DNA of 64,000 bases from Novosphingobium jiangmenense (lineage in GTDB: Bacteria; Pseudomonadota; Alphaproteobacteria; Sphingomonadales; Sphingomonadaceae): positions 62,001-126,000 of the forward strand of contig NZ_JADQDC010000009.1 of assembly GCF_015694345.1 (NCBI RefSeq). The letters run 5' to 3'. The notes under the pieces were generated by a model, which made no database searches, was not told the origin of the DNA, and saw only the letters and a program-made list of their open reading frames with translations. The translations under genes and the position numbers were made by a program. This document shows, in pieces, positions 1 through 8,315 of this stretch. Position 1 is the stretch's first letter, and each line of letters starts with the position of its first letter.

Positions 1-1
1 A

Positions 2-1264
2 GCCGCCCCGGCCGCCGCTGCGTCGCAGCCCTTGCCCGCCAGCAATTCCGTCCCCCCTGCCCCGCCCGCGCCCGGACAGTCCATCCGCATCGAACTGGGC
101 AAGCTCGACAAGCTGATCGATGCCGTGGGCGAGCTCGTCATCGCCCAGGCGATGATGGCCCAGCGCCTTGCCGGACAGGGCCTCGCCGTCGCCGAGGAAA
201 TGGCGATGATCGAGGGCCTGACCCGCGACATCCAGGAATCGGCCATGGCCATCCGCGCCCAGCCGATCGGCTCGGTGTTCAGCCGCGTGCCGCGCATCCT
301 GCGCGAACTGGCCTCCTCCACCGGCAAGCACGTCCGTCTCGAAGTCTCGGGCGAGAGCACCGAGCTCGACAAGACCGTGATCGAGCGCCTCGGCGAGCCC
401 CTCACCCACCTGATCCGCAATGCCGTAGACCACGGCATCGAAGCGGCCGACGAACGCATCGCCGCTGGCAAGACCGCCGAAGGCACCCTGACGCTTTCGG
501 CAGAGCACCGCTCGGGTCGAATCCTCATCCGCATCGGCGATGACGGCAAGGGCATCGATCGCGACCGCGTCTTCGCCAAGGCCGTCGAGAAGGGCCTCGT
601 CGCGCCCGATGCGATCCTGTCGAAGGAGGAGATCGACCTGCTGATCTTCGCGCCCGGCTTCTCCACGGCGCAGCAGGTCTCGAATATCTCGGGCCGCGGT
701 GTCGGGATGGACGTTGTGCGCCAGAACGTGAAGGACCTCGGCGGGCGCATCACCATCGATTCCGAGCCGGGCAAGGGCACCACCTTCACCCTGACCCTGC
801 CGCTGACGCTGGCAATCTCCGACGGCATGGTCGTCAACGTCGGCGACCAGACGCTGGTGGTGCCCCTCGCCAACGTGGTCGAAAGCCTCCGCCCCGAACC
901 CCATGAGGTCCAGGGCCTTGGCGCCAATCGCAGCATGATCAACGTGCGAGGACGCTTCATTCCGGTGATCGCGCTCGCCCAATCGGTCGGCGCCGCGCAA
1001 GCCGTCAGTGATCCGCGCGAGGCCGTGCTGATCGTGGTCGAAACCGAGGGCGCAGGCCGGGCCGCGCTGATGGTCGATGCCATCTGCGACCAGCGCCAGG
1101 TCGTGATCAAGAGCCTCGACACCCACTACCGCTCGGTCGAGGGCGTGGCCGGGGCCACAATCCTCGGCGATGGCCGGGTGGCGCTGATCATCGACGTCGA
1201 TGGCCTGGTTTCGCGCAGCCTCGCCTCTGCCAACGCTGCTACGTCGCTGGCTGAAGCCGCATGA
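2..1264 (+). CDS. cheA: Chemotaxis histidine kinase CheA, C-terminal part (5' end outside window)
   Basis: The reading frame is open from the first complete codon, so the HPt (P1) and CheY-binding domains lie upstream of the window. What is visible is an Ala/Pro linker, the P3 dimerisation helices (KLDKLIDAVGELVIAQ), and the P4 ATPase with its N box (HLIRNAVDHGIE), G1 box (GDDGKGID) and G2 box (GRGVGMDVV). A C-terminal CheW-like P5 domain follows, which couples the kinase to receptors. CheA phosphorylates CheY and CheB in response to receptor state. Its TGA overlaps the cheR ATG by 4 bp (ATGA), so the genes are probably translationally coupled. I am very sure of the family; only the N-terminus is unknown. 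Confidence 0.96.
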   Translation, partial: AAPAAAASQPLPASNSVPPAPPAPGQSIRIELGKLDKLIDAVGELVIAQAMMAQRLAGQGLAVAEEMAMIEGLTRDIQESAMAIRAQPIGSVFSRVPRILRELASSTGKHVRLEVSGESTELDKTVIERLGEPLTHLIRNAVDHGIEAADERIAAGKTAEGTLTLSAEHRSGRILIRIGDDGKGIDRDRVFAKAVEKGLVAPDAILSKEEIDLLIFAPGFSTAQQVSNISGRGVGMDVVRQNVKDLGGRITIDSEPGKGTTFTLTLPLTLAISDGMVVNVGDQTLVVPLANVVESLRPEPHEVQGLGANRSMINVRGRFIPVIALAQSVGAAQAVSDPREAVLIVVETEGAGRAALMVDAICDQRQVVIKSLDTHYRSVEGVAGATILGDGRVALIIDVDGLVSRSLASANAATSLAEAA

Positions 1265-2130
1265 GCCTGATGGACGCTCTCGATTCCGCCATGCCCGGCG
1301 TCAGTCCCGGCGTATTCGACGAGGCGGACTTCCGGGCAATCGCGGAAATTGCGCACGCCGAGGCAGGCATCGTCCTGCCCACCGGCAAGGCCATGCTGGT
1401 CTATTCGCGCCTTGCGCCACTGGTCCGGGATTCGGGCTGCGCCACCTTCGGCGCCTATGTCATGCGCATCCGCGAAAATGCGGAGGAGCGGCAACGGGCC
1501 ATCTGCGCGCTGACCACCAACCACACCTTTTTCTACCGCGAAGCCCATCATTTCGAACACTTCGCCAGCGACGTCCGCCCCGGCTGTCTCGATCGCCTGC
1601 AGCGCGGCGGCAAGGTGCGGCTGTGGTCCGCCGGCTGCTCCAGCGGCGAGGAAACCTGGTCGCTGCTGATGACGCTACTGGGTGAAGATACGTCCGCCGG
1701 CACCGCAATTGCGCGGCGCGACGTCCGGCTGCTTGCCAGCGACATCGCCAGCCACGCCCTGGCAAAGGCCCGCGCGGCGACCTACCGCACCGAGGATCTC
1801 AAGCCGGTGCCCGAAGGCCTGCGCCGCGCCTGGACGCGCAGCAAGGGCGAGGAGTGCACGATGGATCCCGTCATGCAGCAGATTGCCCGCTTCCGTACGC
1901 TCAACCTGCTGGGCGACTGGCCGATGCAGGGGCAGTTCGACGTGATCTTCTGCCGCAACGTGATGATCTATTTCGATACGCCTACCAAGGAGCGCCTCGT
2001 CGCCCGCTTTGCCGAACGGCTCGCGCCCGGCGGCTGGCTCTACATCGGCCATTCCGAGCGGGTCACCGGCCCGGCACTCGATCACCTCGCCTCCATGGGG
2101 CCAACCATCTACCGCAAGAGGGCTGCATGA
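1261..2130 (+). CDS. cheR: Chemotaxis methyltransferase CheR
   Basis: This S-adenosylmethionine-dependent enzyme methylates glutamates on chemoreceptors and so sets adaptation. The 289 residues match the usual CheR length. An N-terminal helical domain carries the conserved TNHTFFYRE stretch at about residues 87-95. The Rossmann-like catalytic domain has SAM motif I as SAGCSSGEE at 123-131 and the FCRNVMIYFD motif near 228-237. It lies between cheA and cheB with ATGA overlaps at both ends, and pairs with the cheB methylesterase next door. Confidence 0.96.
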   Translation: MSLMDALDSAMPGVSPGVFDEADFRAIAEIAHAEAGIVLPTGKAMLVYSRLAPLVRDSGCATFGAYVMRIRENAEERQRAICALTTNHTFFYREAHHFEHFASDVRPGCLDRLQRGGKVRLWSAGCSSGEETWSLLMTLLGEDTSAGTAIARRDVRLLASDIASHALAKARAATYRTEDLKPVPEGLRRAWTRSKGEECTMDPVMQQIARFRTLNLLGDWPMQGQFDVIFCRNVMIYFDTPTKERLVARFAERLAPGGWLYIGHSERVTGPALDHLASMGPTIYRKRAA

Positions 2131-3146
2131 CCATTCGCGTCGTCATTGTCGAAGATTCGCCCACCATGCGCGCGATCCTGATGAACCGGCTTGGCAAGGA
2201 GCCGGACATCGAAGTGGTCGCTGCAGCTGCCAATGCCGCAGAAGGCCGCCAGATGATCCGCGAGCTGGACCCCGATGTCGTCACGCTCGACATCGAGATG
2301 CCCGGCATGAACGGCCTCGATTTCCTGGCCAAGATCATGGAACTGCGCCCGACCCCGGTGATCATCGTCTCCGGATCGACGCAGGAAGGCAACGAGATGA
2401 CCGCGCGCGCCCTCGCTCTGGGTGCGGTCGATTGCTACGCCAAGTCCGGCGGCGGCAACGGCCTCGACGATGCCGGGCGCCTTGCCGGGATGATCCGCGA
2501 AGCGGCCAAGGTGCAGTTCTCCGCCCGCGCCCCGCAGGCCCGCCGCGTGGCCAGCGAGGCGCGCGGACTGCTGGCGGACCGACCGGCGCTGATCGCGATC
2601 GGCTCGTCCACCGGCGGCGTCGAAGCGCTGCAGACGGTGCTTGCCGGATTTCCGGCCGATTGCCCGCCGACCGTCATCGTCCAGCACATCAACGCCCGCT
2701 TCGCCCCGGCCGTCGCGCGCACGCTCGACCAGTCCTGTCCGCCAAGGATCGTTGTGGCCGAACCCGACATGCCGCTGAGGGACGGCCACGTCTACCTTGC
2801 CCCGGGCGACGACCGCCACCTGTCGCTCGGCGGATCGTCCAGCTTCCATTGCAAGCTGCGCGCCGGCGCACCGGTTTCGGGCCACCTGCCCAGCGTCGAC
2901 GTCCTGTTCCATTCGGTCGCCGAACTCGTCGGCCCGCGTGCGGTCGGCATCCTCCTGACCGGGATGGGCGCCGATGGGGCACAGGGCCTGCTCGCCATGG
3001 CGCAGCAAGGCGCGCGGACCATCGCCCAGGACGAGGCGACCTGCACCGTCTTCGGCATGCCGCGTGCCGCCATCAACCTCGGCGCAGCGCGGATCGTCGC
3101 GCCGCTCGGGGCGATTGCCCGGCACGCCTTCAGCAAGGCCGCCTGA
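2127..3146 (+). CDS. cheB: Chemotaxis protein-glutamate methylesterase/glutamine deamidase CheB
   Basis: CheB removes methyl groups from receptors once phosphorylated by CheA. The 339-residue protein begins with a receiver domain (acidic pocket at D10, phospho-acceptor D55 in TLDIEMPGMNG). It continues into the esterase domain with the Ser-His-Asp triad in GSSTGG (about 160), VQHIN (about 186) and LTGMGADGAQG (about 278). The frame stays open well upstream, but the start at the ATGA overlap with cheR gives a canonical receiver N-terminus (MTIRVVIVEDSPTM). One base separates its stop from the cheD start codon. Confidence 0.96.
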   Translation: MTIRVVIVEDSPTMRAILMNRLGKEPDIEVVAAAANAAEGRQMIRELDPDVVTLDIEMPGMNGLDFLAKIMELRPTPVIIVSGSTQEGNEMTARALALGAVDCYAKSGGGNGLDDAGRLAGMIREAAKVQFSARAPQARRVASEARGLLADRPALIAIGSSTGGVEALQTVLAGFPADCPPTVIVQHINARFAPAVARTLDQSCPPRIVVAEPDMPLRDGHVYLAPGDDRHLSLGGSSSFHCKLRAGAPVSGHLPSVDVLFHSVAELVGPRAVGILLTGMGADGAQGLLAMAQQGARTIAQDEATCTVFGMPRAAINLGAARIVAPLGAIARHAFSKAA

Positions 3147-3147
3147 G

Positions 3148-3705
3148 ATGAGCTTCGAAACCCCCATCCCCGGCGCGCCGCCGCTTGAACGGATCACCGT
3201 GATGCAGGGCCAGGCGCTGGCCAGCCGCAGTCCTTCGGTGGAATACTCCACCGTGCTCGGAAGCTGCGTGGCGACCTGTCTGTTCGACCCCGAGGCGCGG
3301 GTCGGCGGCATGAACCACTTCCTGCTCTCCGAACCGCCCGCCAATGCCCCCGGCACGCAGGTGGACGAGCATTACGGCGTCTATCTGATGGAGCTTCTGG
3401 TCAACCAGATGCTCGGCCAGGGTGCGCGCAAGGGCAACCTCCGGGCGCACCTCTATGGCGGCGCCAACGTCAATCGCAACATGATGCGCATCGGCTCGAT
3501 GAATGCCGAATTCGCGCGCGAATTCCTTCGGCGTGAGGGCATTGCCCTGATGCGCGAGGATCTCGGCGGGACACAGGCCCGTCGGGTCGATTTCCGCCCG
3601 GCATCGGGCCAGGTCCGCCTCCGCACGGTGGAAGACCGGTTCGCGCCCCCTGTCCAGCCCACCCCGCGCCCGGCCGTTGCCCGTGGCGACGTCGAACTGT
3701 TCTGA
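3148..3705 (+). CDS. cheD: Chemoreceptor glutamine deamidase CheD
   Basis: CheD deamidates specific receptor glutamines to glutamate and can act with CheC or CheB in adaptation. The 185-residue protein has the catalytic Cys40 in STVLGSCVA and His57 in GGMNHFLL, 17 residues apart as in characterised CheD enzymes. The LYGGANV loop follows. An upstream extension is open, but ATG 3148 directly after cheB fits the operon and starts close to the conserved core. No cheC is visible in the window. Confidence 0.93.
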   Translation: MSFETPIPGAPPLERITVMQGQALASRSPSVEYSTVLGSCVATCLFDPEARVGGMNHFLLSEPPANAPGTQVDEHYGVYLMELLVNQMLGQGARKGNLRAHLYGGANVNRNMMRIGSMNAEFAREFLRREGIALMREDLGGTQARRVDFRPASGQVRLRTVEDRFAPPVQPTPRPAVARGDVELF

Positions 3706-3728
3706 TCTTCGAGAAGCGAGTTCCAACC

Positions 3729-4100
3729 ATGAGCAACACCACCCGGATCCTTACCGTAGACGACAGCCCGTCCATGCGGGCGCTCCTCAACCATGCCCTG
3801 TCGGGGCACGGCTTCGACGTGGCCCAGGCCGAGGACGGCCTTGCCGCGCTCGACTGGCTGGCGATGAACGAGGTCGATGTCGTCATCACCGACATCAACA
3901 TGCCACGCCTCGATGGCTTCGGCCTGATCGAGCGTCTGCGCGAAGGCAGCCGCCACCGCGACCGCCCGATCCTCGTGCTGACCACCGAAAGCTCGGACGA
4001 GAAGAAGGCCCGTGCCCGCGCCGCCGGGGCAACGGGCTGGATCGTCAAGCCGTTCGATCCCGAAAAGCTCGTCGCCGCCGTCCGCCGCGTCGCCCACTGA
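3729..4100 (+). CDS. cheY: Chemotaxis response regulator CheY
   Basis: This is a 123-residue single-domain receiver that carries the phosphate signal from CheA to the flagellar switch. D11 and D12 form the acidic pocket, D55 in VVITDINMP is the phospho-acceptor, T85/T86 the switch threonine region, and K107 in VKPFDPE the conserved lysine. The position three before that lysine, tyrosine in E. coli CheY, is tryptophan here (W104). It sits 23 bp after cheD and 23 bp before cheW, inside the che operon. Confidence 0.95.
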   Translation: MSNTTRILTVDDSPSMRALLNHALSGHGFDVAQAEDGLAALDWLAMNEVDVVITDINMPRLDGFGLIERLREGSRHRDRPILVLTTESSDEKKARARAAGATGWIVKPFDPEKLVAAVRRVAH

Positions 4101-4123
4101 ACATTCGAAGAGGAGCCAGACCC

Positions 4124-4567
4124 ATGCTGCGCGAACTGATCACCTTCGAGGTAGAAGGCCAGGTCTTCGGCCTCGACATCATGGCCATCCGCGAAATCCG
4201 CGCCTGGTCGCCCACCACCCGCCTGCCGCGCGTGCCGCACTATGTAGCAGGCGTCGTCAACCTGCGCGGGACGGTGCTGCCGGTGGTCGACCTCGCCGCC
4301 CGCCTCGGCTGGCGCGCGACCGAAGCCACCCCGCGTCATGCGATCATCGTCACGCAGCAGAACGCCCAGATCTCCGGCTGGATCGTCGATTCGGTCAGCG
4401 ACATCGTGACCATCGACAGCGAAGCGCTGCAGCCTCCCCCGCCCACTTCGGCGGGTGATACCGTGGTTCCCTTCCTCGAAGGCCTTGCCGCCATCGAAGA
4501 CCGCATGGTCATGGTCCTGAACCTCGCCGCCCTGTCCGACGGCGCCCAGATCGCCGAAGCTGCCTGA
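4124..4567 (+). CDS. cheW: Chemotaxis adaptor CheW
   Basis: CheW is the SH3-like scaffold that joins CheA to chemoreceptors in the signalling array. The 147-residue protein consists of one CheW domain, with FEVEGQVFGLDIMAIREI near the N-terminus and the conserved VVNLRGTVLPVVDL segment at about 44-57. An AAGAGGAG-type ribosome binding site (about 4107-4114) precedes ATG 4124. The frame is open further upstream, but that would overlap cheY and lacks CheW homology. It is followed after 19 bp by a small helical gene with its own GAAGGAAG site. Confidence 0.95.
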   Translation: MLRELITFEVEGQVFGLDIMAIREIRAWSPTTRLPRVPHYVAGVVNLRGTVLPVVDLAARLGWRATEATPRHAIIVTQQNAQISGWIVDSVSDIVTIDSEALQPPPPTSAGDTVVPFLEGLAAIEDRMVMVLNLAALSDGAQIAEAA

Positions 4568-4586
4568 ACCGAAGGAAGCCCGCCGC

Positions 4587-4838
4587 ATGGCCCAGGCCAC
4601 CCACAAGCAGATCGCGGTCGTCCTCGAGGAACTTGCCGAAGAGGTCGAGGCCCTCGGCTCGGCCCTGTGCATGGACATGGACATCGCCATGAAACACATG
4701 GACAAATTGCAGGCGATAGACCTCATCGCCCAGAAGCAGCGCTCGCTCGGCCGCCTGCTCGTCGCCGAACGCCCGGCAGAGGAAATCGAACGCATCGCAA
4801 TCGACGTGCTGCGCGACAGGATGCGCCTATCCGGCTGA
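4587..4838 (+). CDS. Small helical protein at the end of the che operon, unknown function
   Basis: I do not recognise this 83-residue protein. It is almost all charged amphipathic helix: an N-terminal heptad-like stretch (IAVVLEELAEEVEALGSALC), a methionine-rich middle (CMDMDIAMKHMDKL), and a second helix ending in RDRMRLSG. It has no signal peptide or membrane segment. A strong GAAGGAAG site lies 12 bp upstream of the start, and it is only 19 bp from cheW, so it is probably co-transcribed with the che genes. The size and helicity suggest a cytoplasmic accessory or coupling factor, but this is inference from position. Confidence 0.7.
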   Translation: MAQATHKQIAVVLEELAEEVEALGSALCMDMDIAMKHMDKLQAIDLIAQKQRSLGRLLVAERPAEEIERIAIDVLRDRMRLSG

Positions 4839-4865
4839 CATAAATCGACAAACGGCTTTGGTCGG

Positions 4866-4879
4866 ACAGCACATGCTGT
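4866..4879. promoter_or_regulatory. Short inverted repeat before the TonB receptor gene
   Basis: ACAGCA and TGCTGT form perfect 6-bp arms around a 2-bp centre, 50 bp upstream of the receptor start and 28 bp after the che operon. It could be an operator for the receptor gene. The arms are short and could arise by chance. Confidence 0.3.
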
Positions 4880-4928
4880 TGGTCGAGGTCCCCGCGCCAC
4901 CCCTGCCGACTTGAGCCATCGGCGGGGC

Positions 4929-7028
4929 ATGAAGTTTCCGAAGAAACAATCTGCCCTCCTTGCCGGCATTGCGCTCCTCGCGCTCGCGCAACCCGCGCAC
5001 GCCGAAGAGCCAGCGGCCGAAACCGCACCGCCTGCGGCCCAGACCACGGGCAACCGCGCCACCTTCACGCCCAAGGACTTCGAACGCTTTGCCCCGCGCA
5101 ACGCGCTCGACATGCTCCGCCAGGTCCCCGGCTTCACCATCCGCGAGGGTGAGGAAGCGCGCGGCCTTGGCCAGGCGAGCGGCAACGTCCTCGTCAACTC
5201 CAAGCGCCTGTCATCCAAGTCCGACGACATCTTCACCCAGCTCTCGCGCATTCCTGCCGGAACCGTGGAGCGGATCGAACTGGTCGATGGCGCCACGCTC
5301 GATATTCCGGGTCTGACAGGACAAGTCGCCAACGTCGTGGCCCGCTCCTCAAGCTTTTCCGGCCAGTTCCGCTACAGCCCCGAGTTCCGCCCGCACTACG
5401 CCGATCCCCGCTTCACCAATGGCGAAGTCTCGGTGACCGGCCGGACCGGTCCGGTAGAGTACACCGTCAGCCTCACCAACAACGCCAATCGCGGCGCGGC
5501 GGGTGGCCCGACTATCATTACCGACCGCAATGGCGCCGTGATCCAGACCCGCGAGGACGTGGTCAAGGCCAACCGCGATGATCCCAAGCTTGCCGTGCGC
5601 CTGACCATCGATGGCCCCGGCTCCTCGGTCGCCAACCTCAACGGCTCGTTCCAGCGCGTGCCCCGTCATTTCACCGAACATTCGGTGCGCACCAATCCCG
5701 ATGGCACGGTCGTGGTGCGCGACTTGCTCGACAAGTCCTCGGCCCGCAACTGGGAGATCGGCGGCGACTACGAGTTCGCGCTCGGCCCCGGTCGGCTCAA
5801 GCTGATCGGCCTCAACCGCGAGGAGCATGAACCCTACAGCCAGCAGGTCGTCACCATGTTCGACGACGGCTCGCCCGCAGTGGGTGACCGTTTCGCCCAG
5901 ACCGGCGACAGCTCAGAGCGCATCGTGCGTGGGGAGTATTCGTGGAAGATGCTCGGCGGAGACTGGCAGCTGGCCGGTGAAGGCGCGTTCAATTCGCTGC
6001 GAAACGTTGCCACCCTCGCCGAGCTCGACGCGACCGGCCAGTTCGTGGACGTTCCCTTCCCCGAAGGCACCGGCGGCGTGAAGGAAGACCGCTATGACGC
6101 CAGCCTGTCTTTCAGCCGCCCGCTGTCGAAATCGGTCACGCTGCAACTCATTGCCGGGGCAGAAAAATCCACCCTGATGCAGACCGGCGCGACCGGCCCC
6201 GAAGGCAACCTCAGCCGCTCGTTCTTCCGTCCCAAGGGCTCGCTCTCATTGGGCTGGAAAGCCGCAAGAAGCCTCGACGTTTCGTTCAAGATCAAGCGCT
6301 CGGTCGGCCAGCTTTCCTTCTACGACTTCCTCGCCCGCCGCTTCCTCGATGATGGCAATGCCAACAGCGGCAACGCCGATCTCGTGCCGCAGCAGGACTG
6401 GTCCGCCGAACTCGAACTCAACCGCACTTTCGGCAAGCTGGGCTCGACCAAGCTGCGCCTCGTCGGCCGCAACGTGCAGGATTACGTGACCGTGATCCCG
6501 ATTGGCACGAACGGCGAATCCATCGGCAACGTCGGTTCCGCGCGCGAGCGGCAGATCGTCAGCAACACCACGCTGCAGTTCGATCCGCTGGGCTGGAAGG
6601 GCGCGCGGCTCGATCTCAACGTCGAGCTGACCTTCACCAAGCTGCGCGATCCCTTCGATCCCGCGACCCACATCCCCTATGGCGGCATCACCGACCGTTA
6701 TTGGGAACTGAGCTTCCGCGAGGATTTTCCCGGCACCGACTGGGCCGCCGGAGCCTCATACGAATATAATCACCAGTCGCTCTACCACCGCCGTTTCGAG
6801 CGGGGTCGGTCCTTCGAAGGGCCGGTGTTTGCGGGCGTGTTCATCGAGCACAAGAACGTCATGGGCCTGACGGTAAAAGCCAGCGCGAACAATCTGTTGA
6901 ACGGCCGCCAGCGCTGGGACCGCGAAGTTTTTGCGGGCCCCCGCCCCAACTCCCCCATTGCTTTCGTCGAAACCCGCGACCGCCTGATCGGCCCGATCTT
7001 CACGCTGACGGTGAAGGGGGATATCTGA
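4929..7028 (+). CDS. TonB-dependent outer-membrane receptor
   Basis: The predicted outer-membrane transporter takes its energy from TonB. The 699 residues begin with a signal peptide ending near AHA-EE at about 25. A plug domain follows, with FAPRNALDMLRQVPGFTIREGEEARGLG and the region from NVLVNSKRL to TVERIELVDG, typical of TonB plugs. The rest is a beta-barrel of alternating aromatic and polar strands to the C-terminus. ATG 4929 is preferred because it places the signal peptide directly at the start; an in-frame start at 4911 would add six residues. The substrate is unknown and no dedicated periplasmic binding protein is adjacent. Confidence 0.88.
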   Translation: MKFPKKQSALLAGIALLALAQPAHAEEPAAETAPPAAQTTGNRATFTPKDFERFAPRNALDMLRQVPGFTIREGEEARGLGQASGNVLVNSKRLSSKSDDIFTQLSRIPAGTVERIELVDGATLDIPGLTGQVANVVARSSSFSGQFRYSPEFRPHYADPRFTNGEVSVTGRTGPVEYTVSLTNNANRGAAGGPTIITDRNGAVIQTREDVVKANRDDPKLAVRLTIDGPGSSVANLNGSFQRVPRHFTEHSVRTNPDGTVVVRDLLDKSSARNWEIGGDYEFALGPGRLKLIGLNREEHEPYSQQVVTMFDDGSPAVGDRFAQTGDSSERIVRGEYSWKMLGGDWQLAGEGAFNSLRNVATLAELDATGQFVDVPFPEGTGGVKEDRYDASLSFSRPLSKSVTLQLIAGAEKSTLMQTGATGPEGNLSRSFFRPKGSLSLGWKAARSLDVSFKIKRSVGQLSFYDFLARRFLDDGNANSGNADLVPQQDWSAELELNRTFGKLGSTKLRLVGRNVQDYVTVIPIGTNGESIGNVGSARERQIVSNTTLQFDPLGWKGARLDLNVELTFTKLRDPFDPATHIPYGGITDRYWELSFREDFPGTDWAAGASYEYNHQSLYHRRFERGRSFEGPVFAGVFIEHKNVMGLTVKASANNLLNGRQRWDREVFAGPRPNSPIAFVETRDRLIGPIFTLTVKGDI

Positions 7029-7071
7029 AACTTCCGTTTTATTGCAGTAGCTTGTGAGGCATGATCAGGTC

Positions 7072-7482
7072 ATGATAGAGCAGCCGACAGCCAAAGCCCG
7101 GATCGATGCGCGTCTTGCCGAACTTGGTGATTGGCGGGGCGATATTCTCCGGCAAGTGCGGGCGCTCATCCACCGTGCCGATCCTGAAGTGGTCGAGAGC
7201 GTCAAATGGGCCAAGCCCAGCAACCCCGCCGGCGTCCCGACGTGGGAGCATGACGGGATCATCTGCACCGGCGAAGTCTACAAGTCCTACGTGAAGCTGA
7301 CCTTCGCCCACGGCGCTGCGCTCAGTGATTCTGCGAAGCTTTTCAACGCGAGTCTGACCGGTGGAACGCGTCGCGCGATTGATCTCCGCGAGGGAGCCTT
7401 GCTCGATGAGGACGCGTTCGTTGCGTTGGTGCGCGAGGCGGTGGCGTTCAATACCGCGAAAGGACCGGGACGGAGACTGTAG
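7072..7482 (+). CDS. DUF1801-family protein
   Basis: This is a 136-residue cytoplasmic protein of the DUF1801/YdhG-like fold. Supporting motifs are DILRQVRALIHRADPEVVESVKWAKPSN near the N-terminus and YVKLTFAHGAAL in the middle. The family's function is not established; members are small stand-alone proteins. ATG 7072 has a GAGG 12 bp upstream; an in-frame GTG at 7054 would add six residues. It follows the TonB receptor by 43 bp on the same strand and precedes the glutathione-transferase-like gene by 51 bp. Confidence 0.75.
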   Translation: MIEQPTAKARIDARLAELGDWRGDILRQVRALIHRADPEVVESVKWAKPSNPAGVPTWEHDGIICTGEVYKSYVKLTFAHGAALSDSAKLFNASLTGGTRRAIDLREGALLDEDAFVALVREAVAFNTAKGPGRRL

Positions 7483-7533
7483 TTTTCCCAAGCGTCCTTG
7501 ACCGCCCGCGCCTCCCCGCGCAAAGCTTCTGTC

Positions 7534-8205
7534 ATGTGGCAGCTTCATCAATTTCCCCTGTGTCCGTTCAGTCGCAAGGTGCGCCTCCTGCTCAGCGAGA
7601 AGGGCGTTGCCTATGATCTCGTGCGGGAAAATCCGTGGGAGCGGACCGAGGCGTTTGGGAAGCTGAGCCCGGCGTACCGGACTCCGGCGATCCATAATCC
7701 CGAACGCGGCGTGATTCTGGCTGACAGCCGGGCGATCTGCGAGTATTTCGAGGAGACCGTCGACAAGACGCCGATGATCAACGGAACCGCCGTGAATCGC
7801 GCGGAAATCCGCCGTCTCGTCGCGCTGTTTGACGAGAATTTCTTTGCCGATGTGACGCTGCCGCTGCTGGAAGAGCGGATGAAGAAGCGGCTGGTCTATC
7901 GCAGCCCGCCTGACAGCAAGCGGTTGCGCGATTCGATGCGGCTGGCCGACGAGCATTTGTATTATATCGATTATCTGATCGACAACCGGCCGTGGCTGGC
8001 AGGTTCGACGATGAGCCTGGCCGATCTTGCCGCCGCCGCGCAGATCTCCGTCGCCGACTATCTCGGCGGCATCGACTGGTCGGGGCACGAGCAGGCGCGC
8101 GGGTGGTATTCGGTGTTCAAGAGCCGCCCGAGCTTCCGCCCGCTGCTGGCCGAACGCATGGACGTGATCCAGCCGCCAAGCCACTATGCGGACGTGAACG
8201 CCTGA
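7534..8205 (+). CDS. Glutathione S-transferase-fold protein, possible FtsZ-binding FzlA
   Basis: The 223-residue protein has an N-terminal thioredoxin-like GST domain (HQFPLCPFSRKVRLLLSEKG) and an all-helical C-terminal domain (NRPWLAGSTMSLADLAAAAQISVADYL). Alphaproteobacteria carry a conserved GST-like protein, FzlA, that binds FtsZ and bends its filaments instead of acting as an enzyme. The CPFSRK opening, the PWER segment with W35 and the conserved tail favour FzlA over a detoxifying GST, but I cannot align it here. ATG 7534 is chosen because the GST fold begins immediately; a longer in-frame start exists at 7498. GST fold is near certain; FzlA identity is moderate. Confidence 0.85.
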   Translation: MWQLHQFPLCPFSRKVRLLLSEKGVAYDLVRENPWERTEAFGKLSPAYRTPAIHNPERGVILADSRAICEYFEETVDKTPMINGTAVNRAEIRRLVALFDENFFADVTLPLLEERMKKRLVYRSPPDSKRLRDSMRLADEHLYYIDYLIDNRPWLAGSTMSLADLAAAAQISVADYLGGIDWSGHEQARGWYSVFKSRPSFRPLLAERMDVIQPPSHYADVNA

Positions 8206-8220
8206 CGAAATCGGGGTTTC

Positions 8221-8297
8221 CAACTCACCCCCAACTCCATGGCAACTCTACCCCAACTCCCCCCTAACTCACCCGCAACTCTCACCCAACTCGGTGG
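8221..8297. repeat. Seven copies of a degenerate 11-bp repeat beginning (C/T)AACTC
   Basis: The hexamer CAACTC (TAACTC once) starts at 8221, 8232, 8243, 8254, 8265, 8276 and 8287, exactly 11 bp apart each time. Five variable, mostly C-rich bases follow each copy. The array fills most of the 110-bp gap between two convergent genes. The phasing is close to one helical turn, so all hexamers would face the same side of the DNA. An 8-bp inverted pair, CGGGGTTT (8212-8219) and AAACCCCG (8318-8325), brackets it. The copies are too short and have no spacers of CRISPR type. Confidence 0.85.
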
Positions 8298-8315
8298 CGC
8301 GGACGGGGGGCAAAA

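Noticed and set aside
8221..8297. The 11-bp repeat as a CRISPR array
   Set aside because: Units are far too short, no unique spacers, no cas genes in the window.
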